Source: Lethocerus indicus (lineage: Eukaryota; Arthropoda; Insecta; Hemiptera; Belostomatidae). From it: a stretch of 64,000 nt of DNA. The stretch lies in NCBI GenBank assembly GCA_019843655.1, contig JACDQD010000004.1:9858001-9922000 (forward strand), given 5' to 3'. The notes under the pieces are model-generated. The model was given only the letters and a program-made list of their open reading frames with translations. It was not told the origin of the DNA and searched no databases. The position numbers and the translations under genes are program-made. Positions 26,291 through 39,500 of this stretch are shown piece by piece (positions within the stretch are counted from its first letter, which is position 1; every line of letters starts with the position of its first letter).

Positions 26291-28334
26291 ATGTTCAGCC
26301 AGACAAGCCTTAATACTTCTGGTACTTTTGGATCAGTGACTCCATCGTCTGCCAATCCTATGAAAGATTTTGAAGTTACTTCTCCTCCTGATGATTCCAT
26401 TTCTTCTTTAGCATTCAGCCCTGCAACTCTTCCACAGAATTTTCTTATTGCTGGATCGTGGGACAATAATGTAAAGATAATTTTTTACCTTTTGTGTTAT
26501 TATTGTAGAACTTTGTGGCCGTTAATTTAACAAGTGATAAAATTATTATCACGAATGATGAAGCCTGTTTATATTTTCATCTAAAATTGTTATAATGTCT
26601 GGGATTTGATAAATGAAAAACTATTTAGTATAGAGTCTGTCTAACTACCAAGTGCTTTCTGATGTAATTGCTTGCATCTGATTAAGTTTATTGCGACATA
26701 TGTGTTATATGTTAAGTTCAATTCCCAGAAAACTTTAATTGAATAATATGTGTTATCAGGTTTTGAATCAAGCCAAGGTGGTTGAAGGTGTTTCAAACCA
26801 CTGAAATCACTGGTGGTAAAGGTTTGATTCTTGCTGCCTATGTAAAATGCATATTGTGGTTGTTGAAGTTAAGTTTAAACATAGATTAAGCTTCATGCAC
26901 ATGATATATATAGCTCATTAATATGTCAGAAAAAAAAAATTAAATTAATTTTGGAAATATCTCACAAATGAGTCTGTAACGGGAATTAATTTAAACATAT
27001 TTCCAAAATATTGAGGCTATAGAATTGAATGTATTAATATATTGTTATCTCTTCAATTGTTTTCTACGGTTTCATAAACATTGGCAAACTGCTTATATTA
27101 AGCTCACTCCTTTTACCTTTTAACCCAATGTAGATCATAGTGTTGTGTATATTAAATTTAAATATTTGCATGTTAATTTAATTCACTGATTTAACTGTTT
27201 ATTCAATTCATTTAAAAGTGTTTTTTCGTTACAGGTAAGGTGTTGGGAAGTTGAACAGTCCGGTAAAACTGTACCAAAGTCTATGCAGACAATGCAAGGT
27301 CCTGTATTGGACGTCTGCTGGAGTGATGTATGTTTATTTAAATTGTTGTATCACATAATGCTTATTATTATAAATGAAGCAGTGACCATTACAACAGGTA
27401 TCCAAGAAATGGTTTTAGAAGGGACTTAACCTTTTTGTATCTTTGGATTACAGAAAAACTGAGCTCACAGTGCTTACAAACACAATTTATACTACTTGGT
27501 TAAAACATTGTTCATTTTGAGAAGTTAGACATTATTCTTGCCTGACAGTAATCTTTCAGGCTTAATGAATGTTTTAAGATGATAAATTGTTAAAATAATT
27601 TAGTAAAATATTATACTTTAAACACCTGATATTCTTATCAATCAAGAACTGCAATTCATAATTTAAGGCAGTAATTATGATCTGAGTGTTCATTATTTTA
27701 TACAAAATGAGGCGATCTGATTCTTCAGAGGGTTGGTGCATGTGTTCCACACAATGGCCTTTCTGCTCTTTTTTTCTGGGTTTTCTGGAGTTCACAATGT
27801 TTTCAACTTTTGTTTCTAATCACAATTGTTTCAATATTGCAATTGATTGAAAAATATCTAACTGGAATCAAATCCAAGACATAACCCTCTATGTACTGCT
27901 GCTTTTACTTTATTAATTCAATTATTGAGTCCACATACATATAACCATATTAGACACATATATAACCATATAACATATTAACACATTGGCATTCTTATTT
28001 GAGAATTTCTGAACAGGATGGATCCAAAGTTTTCATGGCTTCATGCGATAAGATGGTGAAATGCTGGGACTTGGCAAGTAACCAGACAGTACAGGTTGCT
28101 GCCCATGAGGCCCCTGTCAAAACGTGCCATTGGATCAAAGCTCCAACTTATTCCTGCCTTATGACTGCATCTTGGGATAAAACTCTGAAGGTAGAGAATG
28201 TTAATTTACATTAAGTTTATAATTTCATTATATATTCTAATTTAATATTGCATTTCTGTAGTCAGTTCTGAGCTTCAATCATATTTCAGGTTCCTAGAAT
28301 TAGAAAATGTGCTCGGAGAAAATATAAACCTTCG

Positions 28335-28398
<64 letters not shown>

Positions 28399-31047
28399 AA
28401 TACATGTATTATAAAGCATTTATTAATGCTTGAATAAACAATTAACTTCATAATGTGATTTAACAACAGAAAGAAATTGTTAGACTCATAATTTTGTCTC
28501 AATGATTTAATAAAAATGTTTTCTATTTTATTTTGATTATACTTTAAATTATTAAACTGTAAAGTACTTATTTATTTATGGTTTGCTTCTTTAAGTTTTG
28601 GGACACAAGGAGTGCACAACCAATGTTGACAATCAATCTTCCAGAGAGATGTTACTGTGCCGATGTAGTAAGTTTCATTTAAGTTGTGTAATGTTATTAT
28701 TCCTACCTTCTCTATACTAATGGGTGAAACTTTTCCTTTATCTTTTCTGTTATTTTATAAAAATATTGTATGGGAAAAGTGTTAAATAAAACAAACAATT
28801 TGACTTTCATTATCCAGTTGCAAAATAATATTAAATTCTAATTGAGCTTTAAAAAAATGTATGTAGAATCTTATTTGTTGATTTAACTATTGACTTTACC
28901 GCCGCATATTGTATTCAGTAGTTTAGTAGCCTATGAATCAATTGTATTATTTATATAAATATAATTCATATAAATGACTGTATTTCAAGTATAGTTTCTG
29001 TTATCCTGAAATATTACACTAATATATTTTGTTTCTGAAGGATTACCCAATGGCAGTTGTTGGGACTGCTGGGAGAGGATTAATCATTTACCAACTAGAG
29101 GGGAGGCCGCAAGAATTCAAGAGAGTTGAATCTCCTTTGAAGTATCAGCATCGTTGTGTGGCAATATTTAGGGATAAGAAGAGACAACCAATTGGTAATT
29201 GTTATATTTTATTATGCAAATATATATTCATTTTAATTATTTTATTACTGTAATTCATACAACAAATCTAAACAATAATATATGGTGCCAAATTAAATAG
29301 TATGTAAATGTTATTTTTAATACCTTAAATAATTATAAAGTCCAGCTCATTATAGTCCTTCAGACTCATTACACTGTATAAATAAAGCATAAAACAAAAG
29401 TATGCAGCATCACTTCTTGAAAAAAATAGCAAACTAGATTTTGGTATTATTTTGGTATCTGCCTATTTATTCAACCATATGTTGGTTAAATTGTTTATAA
29501 CACATTTTAATTTATTTGTATATTTAGGGATAATCTTTTTAGAATTGTCGGTTTAAATTGTGATTTTTCCCAATGTTCACATTTTCAGAATGTACATGTA
29601 CATATGAAATAATTGTTTGCAATAGCTATATTTTCACACTTAAACCATCATTAAGTGAAGCATCAATTACAACTTTGTGATCTACTTTAATGTATTATGT
29701 ATAATTTGCAGGTTTTGCGTTGGGTAGTGTTGAGGGTAGAGTTGCTATACAGTATGTTAACCCTCAAAACCCTAAGGACAACTTCACATTCAAATGTCAC
29801 AGATCAAATGGAGCACCTGGAGGATTTCAAGATATTTATGCAGTAAGTGTAAATTAAATTTACTATTAGTATGTTATTTTAATATCACAAATATTTATAT
29901 ATGATTAAAAATGCGTGTTATTAATTTATATTAAGAAATGGAATTGTCCTCAGACAATGTATTAACTACTTTTCAAGGAAAATTTGGTTTTTACTTGAAA
30001 TTCAAGCATTGATCTTCTTCTACCTAAATTGTAAATCATTTAAATGCATAGTAACAGAAAGAAATAGCGAGGTTTTAGGTATGCCTTTTACAATATTATA
30101 CATTTTATAATTTATAAAGAGAAATTAGAAGACAATTTTGCTATGATTAACCCTAATATTAAATACATGTTAGTATAATGGGTAGGTTTATAGGGCCAGT
30201 AAAAATATTATGTAAATACTAAGTAGGCATATGGCCAGTAAAACTTGGACACTCTATTCTTCTCTGCAGTTTTTTTCTGGCATATTGCCATATTTCTTTA
30301 TTCCTGGTTGTCTTCTTTAGGAAATTCCTTAATTCTATCTTTTAGGTTTCTGTATAAAGATAGGTGTAAATAATTTTTAGCTTAGATTTTCTAATTTACA
30401 TATCCATAGGGCAGAATGAACTTTGTATTCTTTGTATTTGAACATTTGTTTGTGTTTGAACATTTAAGTGCCTTCCAAGTCACTGCAAATAACTTAGATT
30501 CTGGAAATGCTTATAACAGACCTGTGCCTTAGGGTGTTTTACTGTGAATTAGATCAAGACAAAGTTTAGATCATGAATAAAACACATTTACAATTTGGTA
30601 TTACAAATACTAAGTGTTTATATTTTTCTTTTACAGGTTAACGACATAGCATTCCATCCTGTCCATGGAACATTGGCAACTGTTGGATCTGATGGCACTT
30701 TCAGTTTTTGGGACAAAGATGCCAGAACAAAATTGAAACCTTCAGAAGTAATGGAACAAGCCATAACCAAATGCGCTTTTTCTCACAATGGACAGATATT
30801 TGCTTATGCTGTTAGCTACGATTGGGCTAAGGTGAGTGATCATAGTCATTTTGTTTTTAAATAATTTTTAAATAAAATAATTTATATTTTATATTGTAAT
30901 TTGTGAATATTGTTTTTTTTTAGTACTTATTAATATTCATTAATTTAATTTGTGTTTCAGGGTCATGAATTTTACAATCCAATAAAGAAGAACTACATCT
31001 TTTTGAGATCATGTTATGAAGAACTTAAACCAAGATCATCCACGTAA
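26291..31047 (+). CDS. Rae1: Rae1 mRNA export factor (Gle2 family), 361 aa
   Basis: Rae1 is a WD-repeat protein of the nuclear pore. It binds the GLEBS motif of Nup98 and acts in mRNA export and spindle assembly. Eight coding exons join in frame: 26291-26470, 27235-27327, 28017-28190, 28596-28667, 29041-29194, 29712-29842, 30637-30831 and 30961-31047. All have GT-AG borders, and the total is 361 codons plus stop, against about 368 in vertebrates. The N-terminus has the short polar leader of the family ([15 protein letters not shown]). WD blades follow with typical ends such as [35 protein letters not shown] and [11 protein letters not shown]. The C-terminus has the diagnostic [14 protein letters not shown] splice acceptor lies directly before the ATG, so there is an untranslated first exon upstream. 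Confidence 0.97.
28341..28394. repeat. (TA)n microsatellite in a Rae1 intron
   Basis: About 27 TA units within the intron between the third and fourth Rae1 coding exons. Confidence 0.96.
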
Positions 31048-31106
31048 ATCTCCTCCAGAAGAAGGTACATACTTTGTAGTCATTGTGTGGACTTATTTGA
31101 GACTTT

Positions 31107-31112
31107 AATAAA
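31107..31112 (+). terminator. Rae1 poly(A) signal
   Basis: AATAAA 60 bases after the Rae1 stop codon; the first canonical signal downstream. Confidence 0.7.
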
Positions 31113-31296
31113 TGTATGATGGGAAAAAGAAAATTTGCTTCATTAATCATTCTTTAATATTCAGTTTAATATACTGAAAGAAATCAGTTCATGTAACTTC
31201 AAACTCCTTTCTTCGGTAGTTTTTATTAATAATCTAGTTATTGCTTTATAATATTTGTCTAAAAGATATCAATGCATGTAATAGTTAATAAATAAA

Positions 31297-31298
<2 letters not shown>

Positions 31299-31351
<53 letters not shown>
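31299..31351. repeat. (TA)n microsatellite
   Basis: About 26 TA units, about 190 bases past the Rae1 poly(A) signal. Confidence 0.95.
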
Positions 31352-31356
<5 letters not shown>

Positions 31357-34300
31357 AGGTTTCAGTATTTATTATTTCTGTCACTTGTCTGTAAGATGTT
31401 CAATGTCATGTCAGATACTACATGCAGACTCGAATAATCGTTTACATTCCTGTATCTCTCTTGCGAACAATGCTTGAAATGCACCCTCTACACAGACAAA
31501 ATATGTATGAAAAATGAAAGTGATATGTGAATTATTCATTGAACACTGAATCAGAGTAAAATTATCCTTTTATCTATTTATTTTCAGTTTTTCCACTTTT
31601 AACTAGATTATTAAATTTAAATTTAACTGTGATTCTTGCAAGAAAAAAGGTGGTGATGTTAGTTTTCCTCTTGTTGTCCAATTTTTGTTAACTAAGGTGT
31701 TTTATGAGCAATTAAAAGTTTTATTGTAGCTAATGATTTGAGTGCAATAATTTTTGTTATCCTAATAGCCAACATGAATAATCATGTTATGACAGTAAAC
31801 AATTATATGATAATATTAAATTATTAGAGCCATAGTGGCTGATAATCATAACACACTCAGACATGGTAAATTGCTGGTTTGATTTTATCTTGTAGTAAAA
31901 CTGCACGCTTGGATTGTTATGGGAATACATAATTATGTTTTGATGAATTACATGGTTATGATAAACCCAATTATATATGCAGTTGAGGGGAGCACCATTA
32001 ATATTGAAGAATTAGTTTTAAACACTCAGTTAATCTGGATTGGTAACTTGTTTCAACTAGATGAACATTTTCAGATTGTAAGCCAATTGAGTGAAAAATG
32101 TACAGTGGCATAGCTGCCTAGAAATCATTGCAAATTTATTTTAGTCAACTTCTATTCAAATTATTTTGTTAAAAGTAATTATTTGAAATGTTTCCTAGGC
32201 TTCTAACATTTCTGTTATTGGTTAATTAATTTTCTTAGTAGAAAGAACAATCAGTATTGAGAGTTACAATTTGGTTATAATAACTTTAACATTTATAAAA
32301 CTATACATAATAAACATTACATTAGAATTTCAATAATTCAATAAAACAGAACAGGATACTATTGAACTTTTCACTGTTTAATCAATGAATGTAATGTACA
32401 TACTTAACAGAATAACTAATAGTAGGCAACTACACAAAAGAGAACTGAGAACTTGTTTATGAAAATCGGGGGGAGAATTTGGAGGGGAGTGATATGGTTA
32501 GGCTAGAAAAAAAAACTAGGTGAAAAAGGCAAAGACCCTACTCTGAACACAAGAGCACTTGCCCAGACTATAAATAGACATAACGCCTCTTGTTGAGTTA
32601 CACCAACCTGATATCTATAACTAGGTCTTGTACCACCATTCTATTTTCTTCTCTCCCTCCCATGCTATATTCAAAACTATTAAACAATATAATTATCATT
32701 TTATCAAATAGATTAAATAGAGATATAAAATGTGAATCTGTATTCTATAGCAGTTATTTCATATGAATTGGATTCAAGCATGATTTTGATATGCAGTATA
32801 GTGTTATGAACATTTTTAAAATGAATATTTAAATATTTAATCTTCACAATTTGATCAATCTACTATATTTATTTTAACTAAAAAAATTGAATTTATCTTA
32901 ATTTCATAATCTATTAAATTAGATCACTGTCTAAGAGAATAAATTACGATATTATACGATTTTTAATAACTTTAATTTAATATTTAATTTACAAACTACT
33001 GGATTCCGACTGGAGGATTAGACACAGGGATCCATGGAAGCTGTATAATCTAGATAAACCCTGAGTGTCAATTAATTTCATATGTTGGGGTGTTAAGACT
33101 GATGTTAAACCAGCTGTATTGAACATAAACAAAACTCTATGTACACCACCTAATTATTGAATAAGAGAAAGAATTCTATTAGTCTTTTTTTTGGTTTTCT
33201 TCTAACAACCTTCAAGACATTCCAAAATTACAAGAAAAAAGACCATGTCATATAATTAGAAAATATTTAAACAGAATTTAATTAGAACTAGCTGCAATTG
33301 AATTATGTTTTAATTTTTTTAATAACAATTTTAAATTATGTGTTGGGAAGAGTATTCAACACATTGAAACGTATTTTACTTTCAATACTATAACTCCTCA
33401 TGATTAAAGGTTTTATTTGATGTCTATAGACAAAATGCTTATTTCAATTATTATAATATTGTAATAATAAAGATTTTGTAGAAATGGGTATGAAAATAAA
33501 ACATTCCAGTTTAACTCGCTGGTCAAGTATATATAAACACAAAACAAATTATATTTAATTCAGATATTCCATTTGAAAATTAAGTCCAGTTTAATGAATA
33601 ATTGAACATCTAATAAAGATTTTTCAATTATTGCTTTATGAATTAAAGTATTTTTATTAAAAGTGTTCATAATTTTAATAACTACAGTAATCAGTTAAAA
33701 GGTCCACATGTAGGTATTTAAGACCCAAAGAAACTTTCCATTCCTTGGAAATTACTCATCAACCTTTGGAACTGTTCCAGACACTACAATATTTCATACA
33801 ATGCTTATTTTTGTAAGTTGGGTAAATTTACCAGACTGATGAAAAAGTCAATTAAATGCATGTTAATCATTTACCTGGATGTGAAGACTCCACATTTGTC
33901 TATATATTAATTTTAGCAATATAAAAATTACTTTCATGTGTTAAGGAAAAATTATGGGAATTTTGGCACCTGTCCTAACCAGAAATTCCAAATTTTTTAT
34001 TTTTTATCACTTAGATGTATCATTTGAGAAAATAAATTCATTCTATCTATTAATGCATGTATCCTGGAAAGTTGTTACTCTGTTTATTCCGTACTTTATT
34101 ATTATTAATTATTATACAAATTTTTATATGCATAATAAATTAGAATGCTTTCGAGTAAGTGATCAATTAAGACTAAGTGTTCATTCTGATTTTATTTATG
34201 GTTGCAAACAACATATTCTTTTCAATTTTCTGTTTCATAACTAAAAAATATTATGATGTATTCAAGAAATAAGAAAATTATGTTAATAGATTATTTTCAT

Positions 34301-35182
34301 CTCCAGAGTATATCAAAAAATGCTTTTGTTATTTATCATATAATAAACTTATTTGTAACCTATATACAACTGATTACAAACAATAATGAAGTGTGCTGAT
34401 TTCAGGTGGAGTCATTTACATAATAATGTATGTAATGACCTATTGTAATTTTCATGCTGAAGTTCGTTTTAGTTTTAAGGCTAATACAAGAATAGAGATA
34501 GAATAAATAACTGAAATATAATACTTTTTATGTGGTTCAGACACTGGCTATTGTAAGCTCTTCTTGTTGAATTGGGTCGGACAATTTGGCAAACATTCTA
34601 AAATAGATTGGGAATTGAAAATACAAAATAGAGATCTTCCCCATCTCTATTAAATTAAAATCATAGAATTTCAGTGCATTGAACTATCCAGTCCTTTTTT
34701 CCTTCACTCTTACCAATATGAAACAAATGACATCACTTTCAAATTATAGGTTTGTCTTAATAACCAGGAGGCTTATGAAAAAGTTTAAAATTGTACTCAT
34801 TTCGCTGTCAGAGAGAGAAGCCTCTTCAGTTAAGAAATTAAATGTTACACCTATCCATAAAATTGATATTCAAGACAACCAAAAAAAATTAGTATGACAC
34901 TATGGTTTTTGTGTCATTAAAATCCAAATCAAAAACACTTGTTCCCCCAGTCATTTGAACAAACACTGGAGATAAGTCTATTAACTTTTACAATCATTTT
35001 AATTTATATTTATAAGAAAGTATTTTTATAACTTTGAGTGGATATTTTATATATTCTCAGTTGTTTTGCACCTCTCCAATTTATAAATTATTGTTCCAGT
35101 GGGAACATAACACCATATTTGTTACAAACAAATTGAATACACCTGTTAAGTAGTATGCAAGGGTTTGGAATACAACACAATT

Positions 35183-35474
35183 TTCATTCTACATTCACTG
35201 ATTTGATCTTATGCTAAACTGGTTTCAGCATCTTGCTATACTTTGCAGCATTGTGCCAGTAGATTAGTCACCTAGCATGACAGTGGGGCGGGCAACTTGT
35301 CTGCAGTGTTTCTTTGGTAATTATCACTCTGTTAGTAAATTAGTGGGGCACATATGTCTATACTGTTACAACTATTGCGTAGGTACATCACTAATCTACT
35401 GATGGAATCCTACTGAAGATAGAAAACACCATAACTGGTCAAGCATAAGAACAAATCAGTGAGTGGAGAATGAA
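35183..35474. mobile_element. MITE-like palindromic element, long copy
   Basis: The left arm (35183-35224) and the reverse complement of the right arm (about 35433-35474) share about 35 of 42 bases, including CACTGATTTG and TCTTATGCT. Inside there is a second inverted pair around CAGTAGATTAGT (near 35268) and ACTAATCTACTG (near 35391). The arms match those of the 112-base element at 8.24 kb. It has no coding capacity, so it is a non-autonomous foldback or MITE-type element. The target-site duplication is unclear. Confidence 0.75.
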
Positions 35475-36216
35475 GATCACGAGAAATCAACATCAAAAAT
35501 CAAATTATTAATATTACCCTTACCTGATAATAAACATTACTTGCCTACGATAATATTTCTGAACACTACAGTAAGGTGCTAGAAATATAATTATTGTCAC
35601 TATATTAAATATTTCCAGTCTATAGTAACTTCTTTTTTAGTGACACTGTATCACTTCCTTTACTGGAAGTAACAAGATATTTTTTATATAAAAAAAATAC
35701 ATTTAAATTTAGAGGTAACATTGGAATATTCATGTTTGACATACACTCACTAATATATTTGTAGAATATTATCCTTCTTTGTTGGTCTTTCTTGTGGAAA
35801 ACATTGTAGGGCTCCAAATTATTGGAATGAAAATTGCTTTGTTCTGTGAACATATTATACCATTCATAATTAGTGTATATTAGGAAGATAAAATATCGTA
35901 ATATTTAATAAAATAGTAATCAGTTGATAAGTATCAAACAATAAACAAACCTACAGATTATTATTTTAAATTAACATAATTATAGAACTCATAATTTAAT
36001 TAAATAAAAAATTAATACAAACAAAATTTACCTTTTGCAAATAGGATATTTAATTATCGAATATATTTAATAACCCATCATTTTTCAACATTTTGTTTTA
36101 TCCATGTTCTAATTTTTTATTAAGAACTCTCCTCTTAATATTTGAACTTAAAAGAATGCTTCCAATCGGAAAGAAGCTTCTGTCTTCAGTGTCAGATAAC
36201 CCCTTCTTAGATCTCT

Positions 36217-36229
36217 CTATTAATAATAG
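36217..36229. promoter_or_regulatory. MEF2-type site upstream of Mlc2
   Basis: CTATTAATAATAG fits the MEF2 consensus YTAWWWWTAR on both strands. It lies about 195 bases upstream of the TATA box. MEF2 drives muscle structural genes in insects, so the site fits its neighbour. The motif is seen; its use is inferred. Confidence 0.5.
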
Positions 36230-36410
36230 GTATCCTTTGAAGGTAAAATAGATTCGAAGCCATCACAAATAGATAGGATCCAGGGACAGGATAAAACAAT
36301 TGTGTCAAGTTTACATGCGAAAGAAAGGAAGGGGGTAGGGATATGGAAGGAGATTCAGGGGTCGTACACCAGACAAAGTATAGCAAGGAGGAGGCAGGGA
36401 TATGGAGCTA

Positions 36411-36420
36411 CTATATAAGG
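36411..36420 (+). promoter_or_regulatory. Mlc2 TATA box / CArG-like box
   Basis: CTATATAAGG contains TATATAA (36412-36418). It also differs from the SRF-binding CArG box (CCWWWWWWGG) at one base. A start about 30 bases downstream (near 36442) would give an untranslated leader of about 150 bases before the ATG at 36590. A TATA promoter fits a strongly expressed muscle gene. Confidence 0.65.
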
Positions 36421-36589
36421 GGTTGGGGCGGGTGTGGGGGCTATCTAATAATAGAAGGGACCGGCGTGGGGTGGGGTGTGGTGGGGTGGGGAGCCGACAA
36501 AACAGAAAGGCTGAGCCGAGAGGAAATTCTGCCAGTCGGTGGGATCACCAGACCGTCTCAGCACCGCCTTCTTCTCCACAGCAGCAGAC

Positions 36590-39500
36590 ATGGTAAGCTA
36601 ACAGAAGCCATACACACACATTCTGTTTATTGTCCATGCCAGTGCTACAAACAAAGTGCTCTCTTGTAGTCATACATACAACATCCACACGGGACTTCGA
36701 CACGAGATGGTAAACAGAGTCAATCACATTTAAAAATCTTTTCAGTAAAGATATCCTGGTAAATGAGAACTGGGTTAGATGAAGAAATATTAGTTTGTAA
36801 CATCGTGAACCAGAATAAGAAACGCACACCTAGACATAGAACTTACATGATTTTGGTTGAAACATTGAACCTGCATGTTTCATCTGAGATTTGTGAAAGT
36901 GTTAACAATGGGCAGGTTATAGCAGATGTGAACATTTTTTAAAATGACAGCGTTCATTTTAATATATTCGGAAAGAACTATTAAACACAAAGGACTTTGA
37001 CATTTTCCGAAACTAAACAGTTTTTTTAAGAAAATATTCACTGCTACAATGATAGTTTCCAAAAACAAGTGGATGTACTTCTAGTTTTTCTTAAATGCCT
37101 CATATTCCTGTGAGGAATGTTTTTTGCTGTAAAGCGAAACAATCCCTTTTTTAAACAGAACAGTAGTTTTATTAAAAATCAATAAGGATTCAAAAACAGT
37201 TTTACTTTTATTTAAAGGGATAAGCCTTAATTTCCACCCTGCATAAAAAACATACCCCACACATTGTGACAATCAGATATTATTTCCCTATTTCATTTAT
37301 AAGTCAAATAAATTCAACATTATATTTCAATTTCAAAATCCCATTATAAACAATTGAATTTTTTTCAAAGAGCATAAAAACATACACAAAATTATCAATC
37401 TGGTATTAGAATAATTCTGTCATTTGAACATACTATAATAACTCGGACATTTAATGTTTAATTTAGTTATTATTTGTTACGCTTTTTATTTTAAACTTGG
37501 TTATCATTCACAGTATAATGCAGCTATTAATTTTCTCAATAGGATTGATTGTCCTAAAGACATGTACTTTCAATTTGTTTTTTATTCTTGAGAAACAAAT
37601 CTTTAATTGCTATTAATGTTATCCATGCAAAAACAATTTGTTTACAAAATGAACCAAGTACACAGTACACAGTGAATAAGAAACGTGTCTGGTTGGTTCA
37701 AATAAACCCGCCACTATCAATGTGGGATCACAGCGCTTCGGGCGGGTTTCATTTGAATCACCTATTTCATTGGCGCAGTTAAAAGTTGGAGCATTCACAT
37801 TTAGACAATGAACAACGTTGATATTTCACCTGTGAAAATTTCATTCGTTTTATTTTTTTCGAGAACAATTTACGAGAGGAATGAAACTTGGAACATTATA
37901 TATTAGTTTAATTAATTAATAGAGGGTAATTAATTAGAATAGGTACAGATAAATAGCAACAAAAATAAAATAAAATATACTAAACTTAGCTTATAAGAAA
38001 TGAAAAAGATGTATCAGTTATTAGAAACGATTTAAAAACTAAATATAGAAAACAGAAATACATACTTCCTACACTATTTTAACGATATACGTTTGTCCTA
38101 TTTTTAATCTGAGCTAAGAGTACATCTAAAATTAAACAAGGCCAAATTTAAAACCCATTTTGTTTTCACAAGATTGTTCAGTCAATTATTTGGGGAGAAT
38201 TATTAATGCTATTTTCGTAACCGCGATATATTAGTATAGTTATATTTGATACGAATTTATGTATATCGATTGGTAATCGCACCAGAATTTTCTGTAAATT
38301 CCAATCTGTTAAGAATGAGATATCAACATTCTTAAGTCAGCACGTAGTGCGACTAGTTTAATAAAAGGGAACAAGGTAACAAAAATGTGTAAAGCATAGA
38401 CTGGAAGAGTCGCAAATTCGGGAGGGGGTTTAAAATAGGCGTACCGCCATGAGAATCCTTTGGGTGGAGTCCAAACGCTTTTTGGTCGGTTGCCAACTAA
38501 GGCCTACTACCCGCATTTGGTAGCTGGGAAATTTGAGTTCTATCTATAAACTCTGCCCCCACTCTTACGCGATCCCCCTATTACTCGATATGTCGTCAAT
38601 CACCGTCCTCGATTGACCTCTGTCAATGATAGAACTTACCTGTGACATTTTATCGATGCCAAATAAAATCATCTTCGTTAGTGCACTCCCTCGGACTGTC
38701 AGTTCGATCTCTCTCTGCATCGAAGCAGGGTTCCGGAACACTTAACACCAGTTGACCAGTTAATCCCTTAGTTGAAATGAAAGAGAAAGTAAGTTTGCAC
38801 TTAGGAACAATTAGGAATCGGTCCTCATAGAACCATTAATGAACGGTACCTTAACTAGGGCGAACACTTTACTACACTTCTACATTATATTATATTATAA
38901 ATTATATCGGGGCTTTTCTATAATTGAAATTTTTTCAATCCGCGAACGCTTATGAACCTTAATCCGAATATTTGCATAAAAGGTGTATCTTTTTCAAATA
39001 AACAATCCCGAACTTCCGGGTCTGGTGCTCATACGCGTACTAGTTCTTTTTAATTCAAATTTTCAGCCAACATAGCCGACATTGGATAAATGATAGTTGC
39101 GCTTTAATTTATTTCATTCGGTTAGGTAGTTCAAAGGATTTACTAATGCTAATGCTACTAATAATGTAGGGTGACAAGACAGAAAAGGAGAAGAAGAAGA
39201 AGAAGAAGGTAAAGGAAGAGGCGGCGCCGGCTGAGGCCCCAGCTCCCGAACCTGAGAAGGCCCCCGAGCCTGCGGCTCCAGCGGCCCCTGCCAAGCGACC
39301 ATCTTCTAAGGGCAGCAAGAAGGCCAAGAGGAGCGGATCATCTGTCTTCTCCATGTTCTCTGAGTTCCAAGTTGCCGAATTCAAGGAGGTAACACCTATT
39401 TGAGAAACATCATTAGCTTCCTTTATTCTCGGGAACGTTAACTACAAAAAACTGAAGTCGAATCACCAATATTTTCATTAAATATCACTCCCTTTTGGAC

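Larger units (their letters stand above)
31113..36210. other. Gene-free stretch between Rae1 and Mlc2
   Basis: AT-rich DNA with very few CpGs. It holds a (TA)n repeat and one palindromic MITE-like element near 35.2-35.5 kb. The open frames present are short, Phe/Ile/Asn-rich and without splice context, as expected of AT-rich noncoding DNA. Confidence 0.6.

Noticed and set aside
36343..36669. 108-codon plus-strand frame across the Mlc2 promoter
   Set aside because: It spans the TATA box, G-rich leader and first donor; low-complexity Gly/Trp composition.
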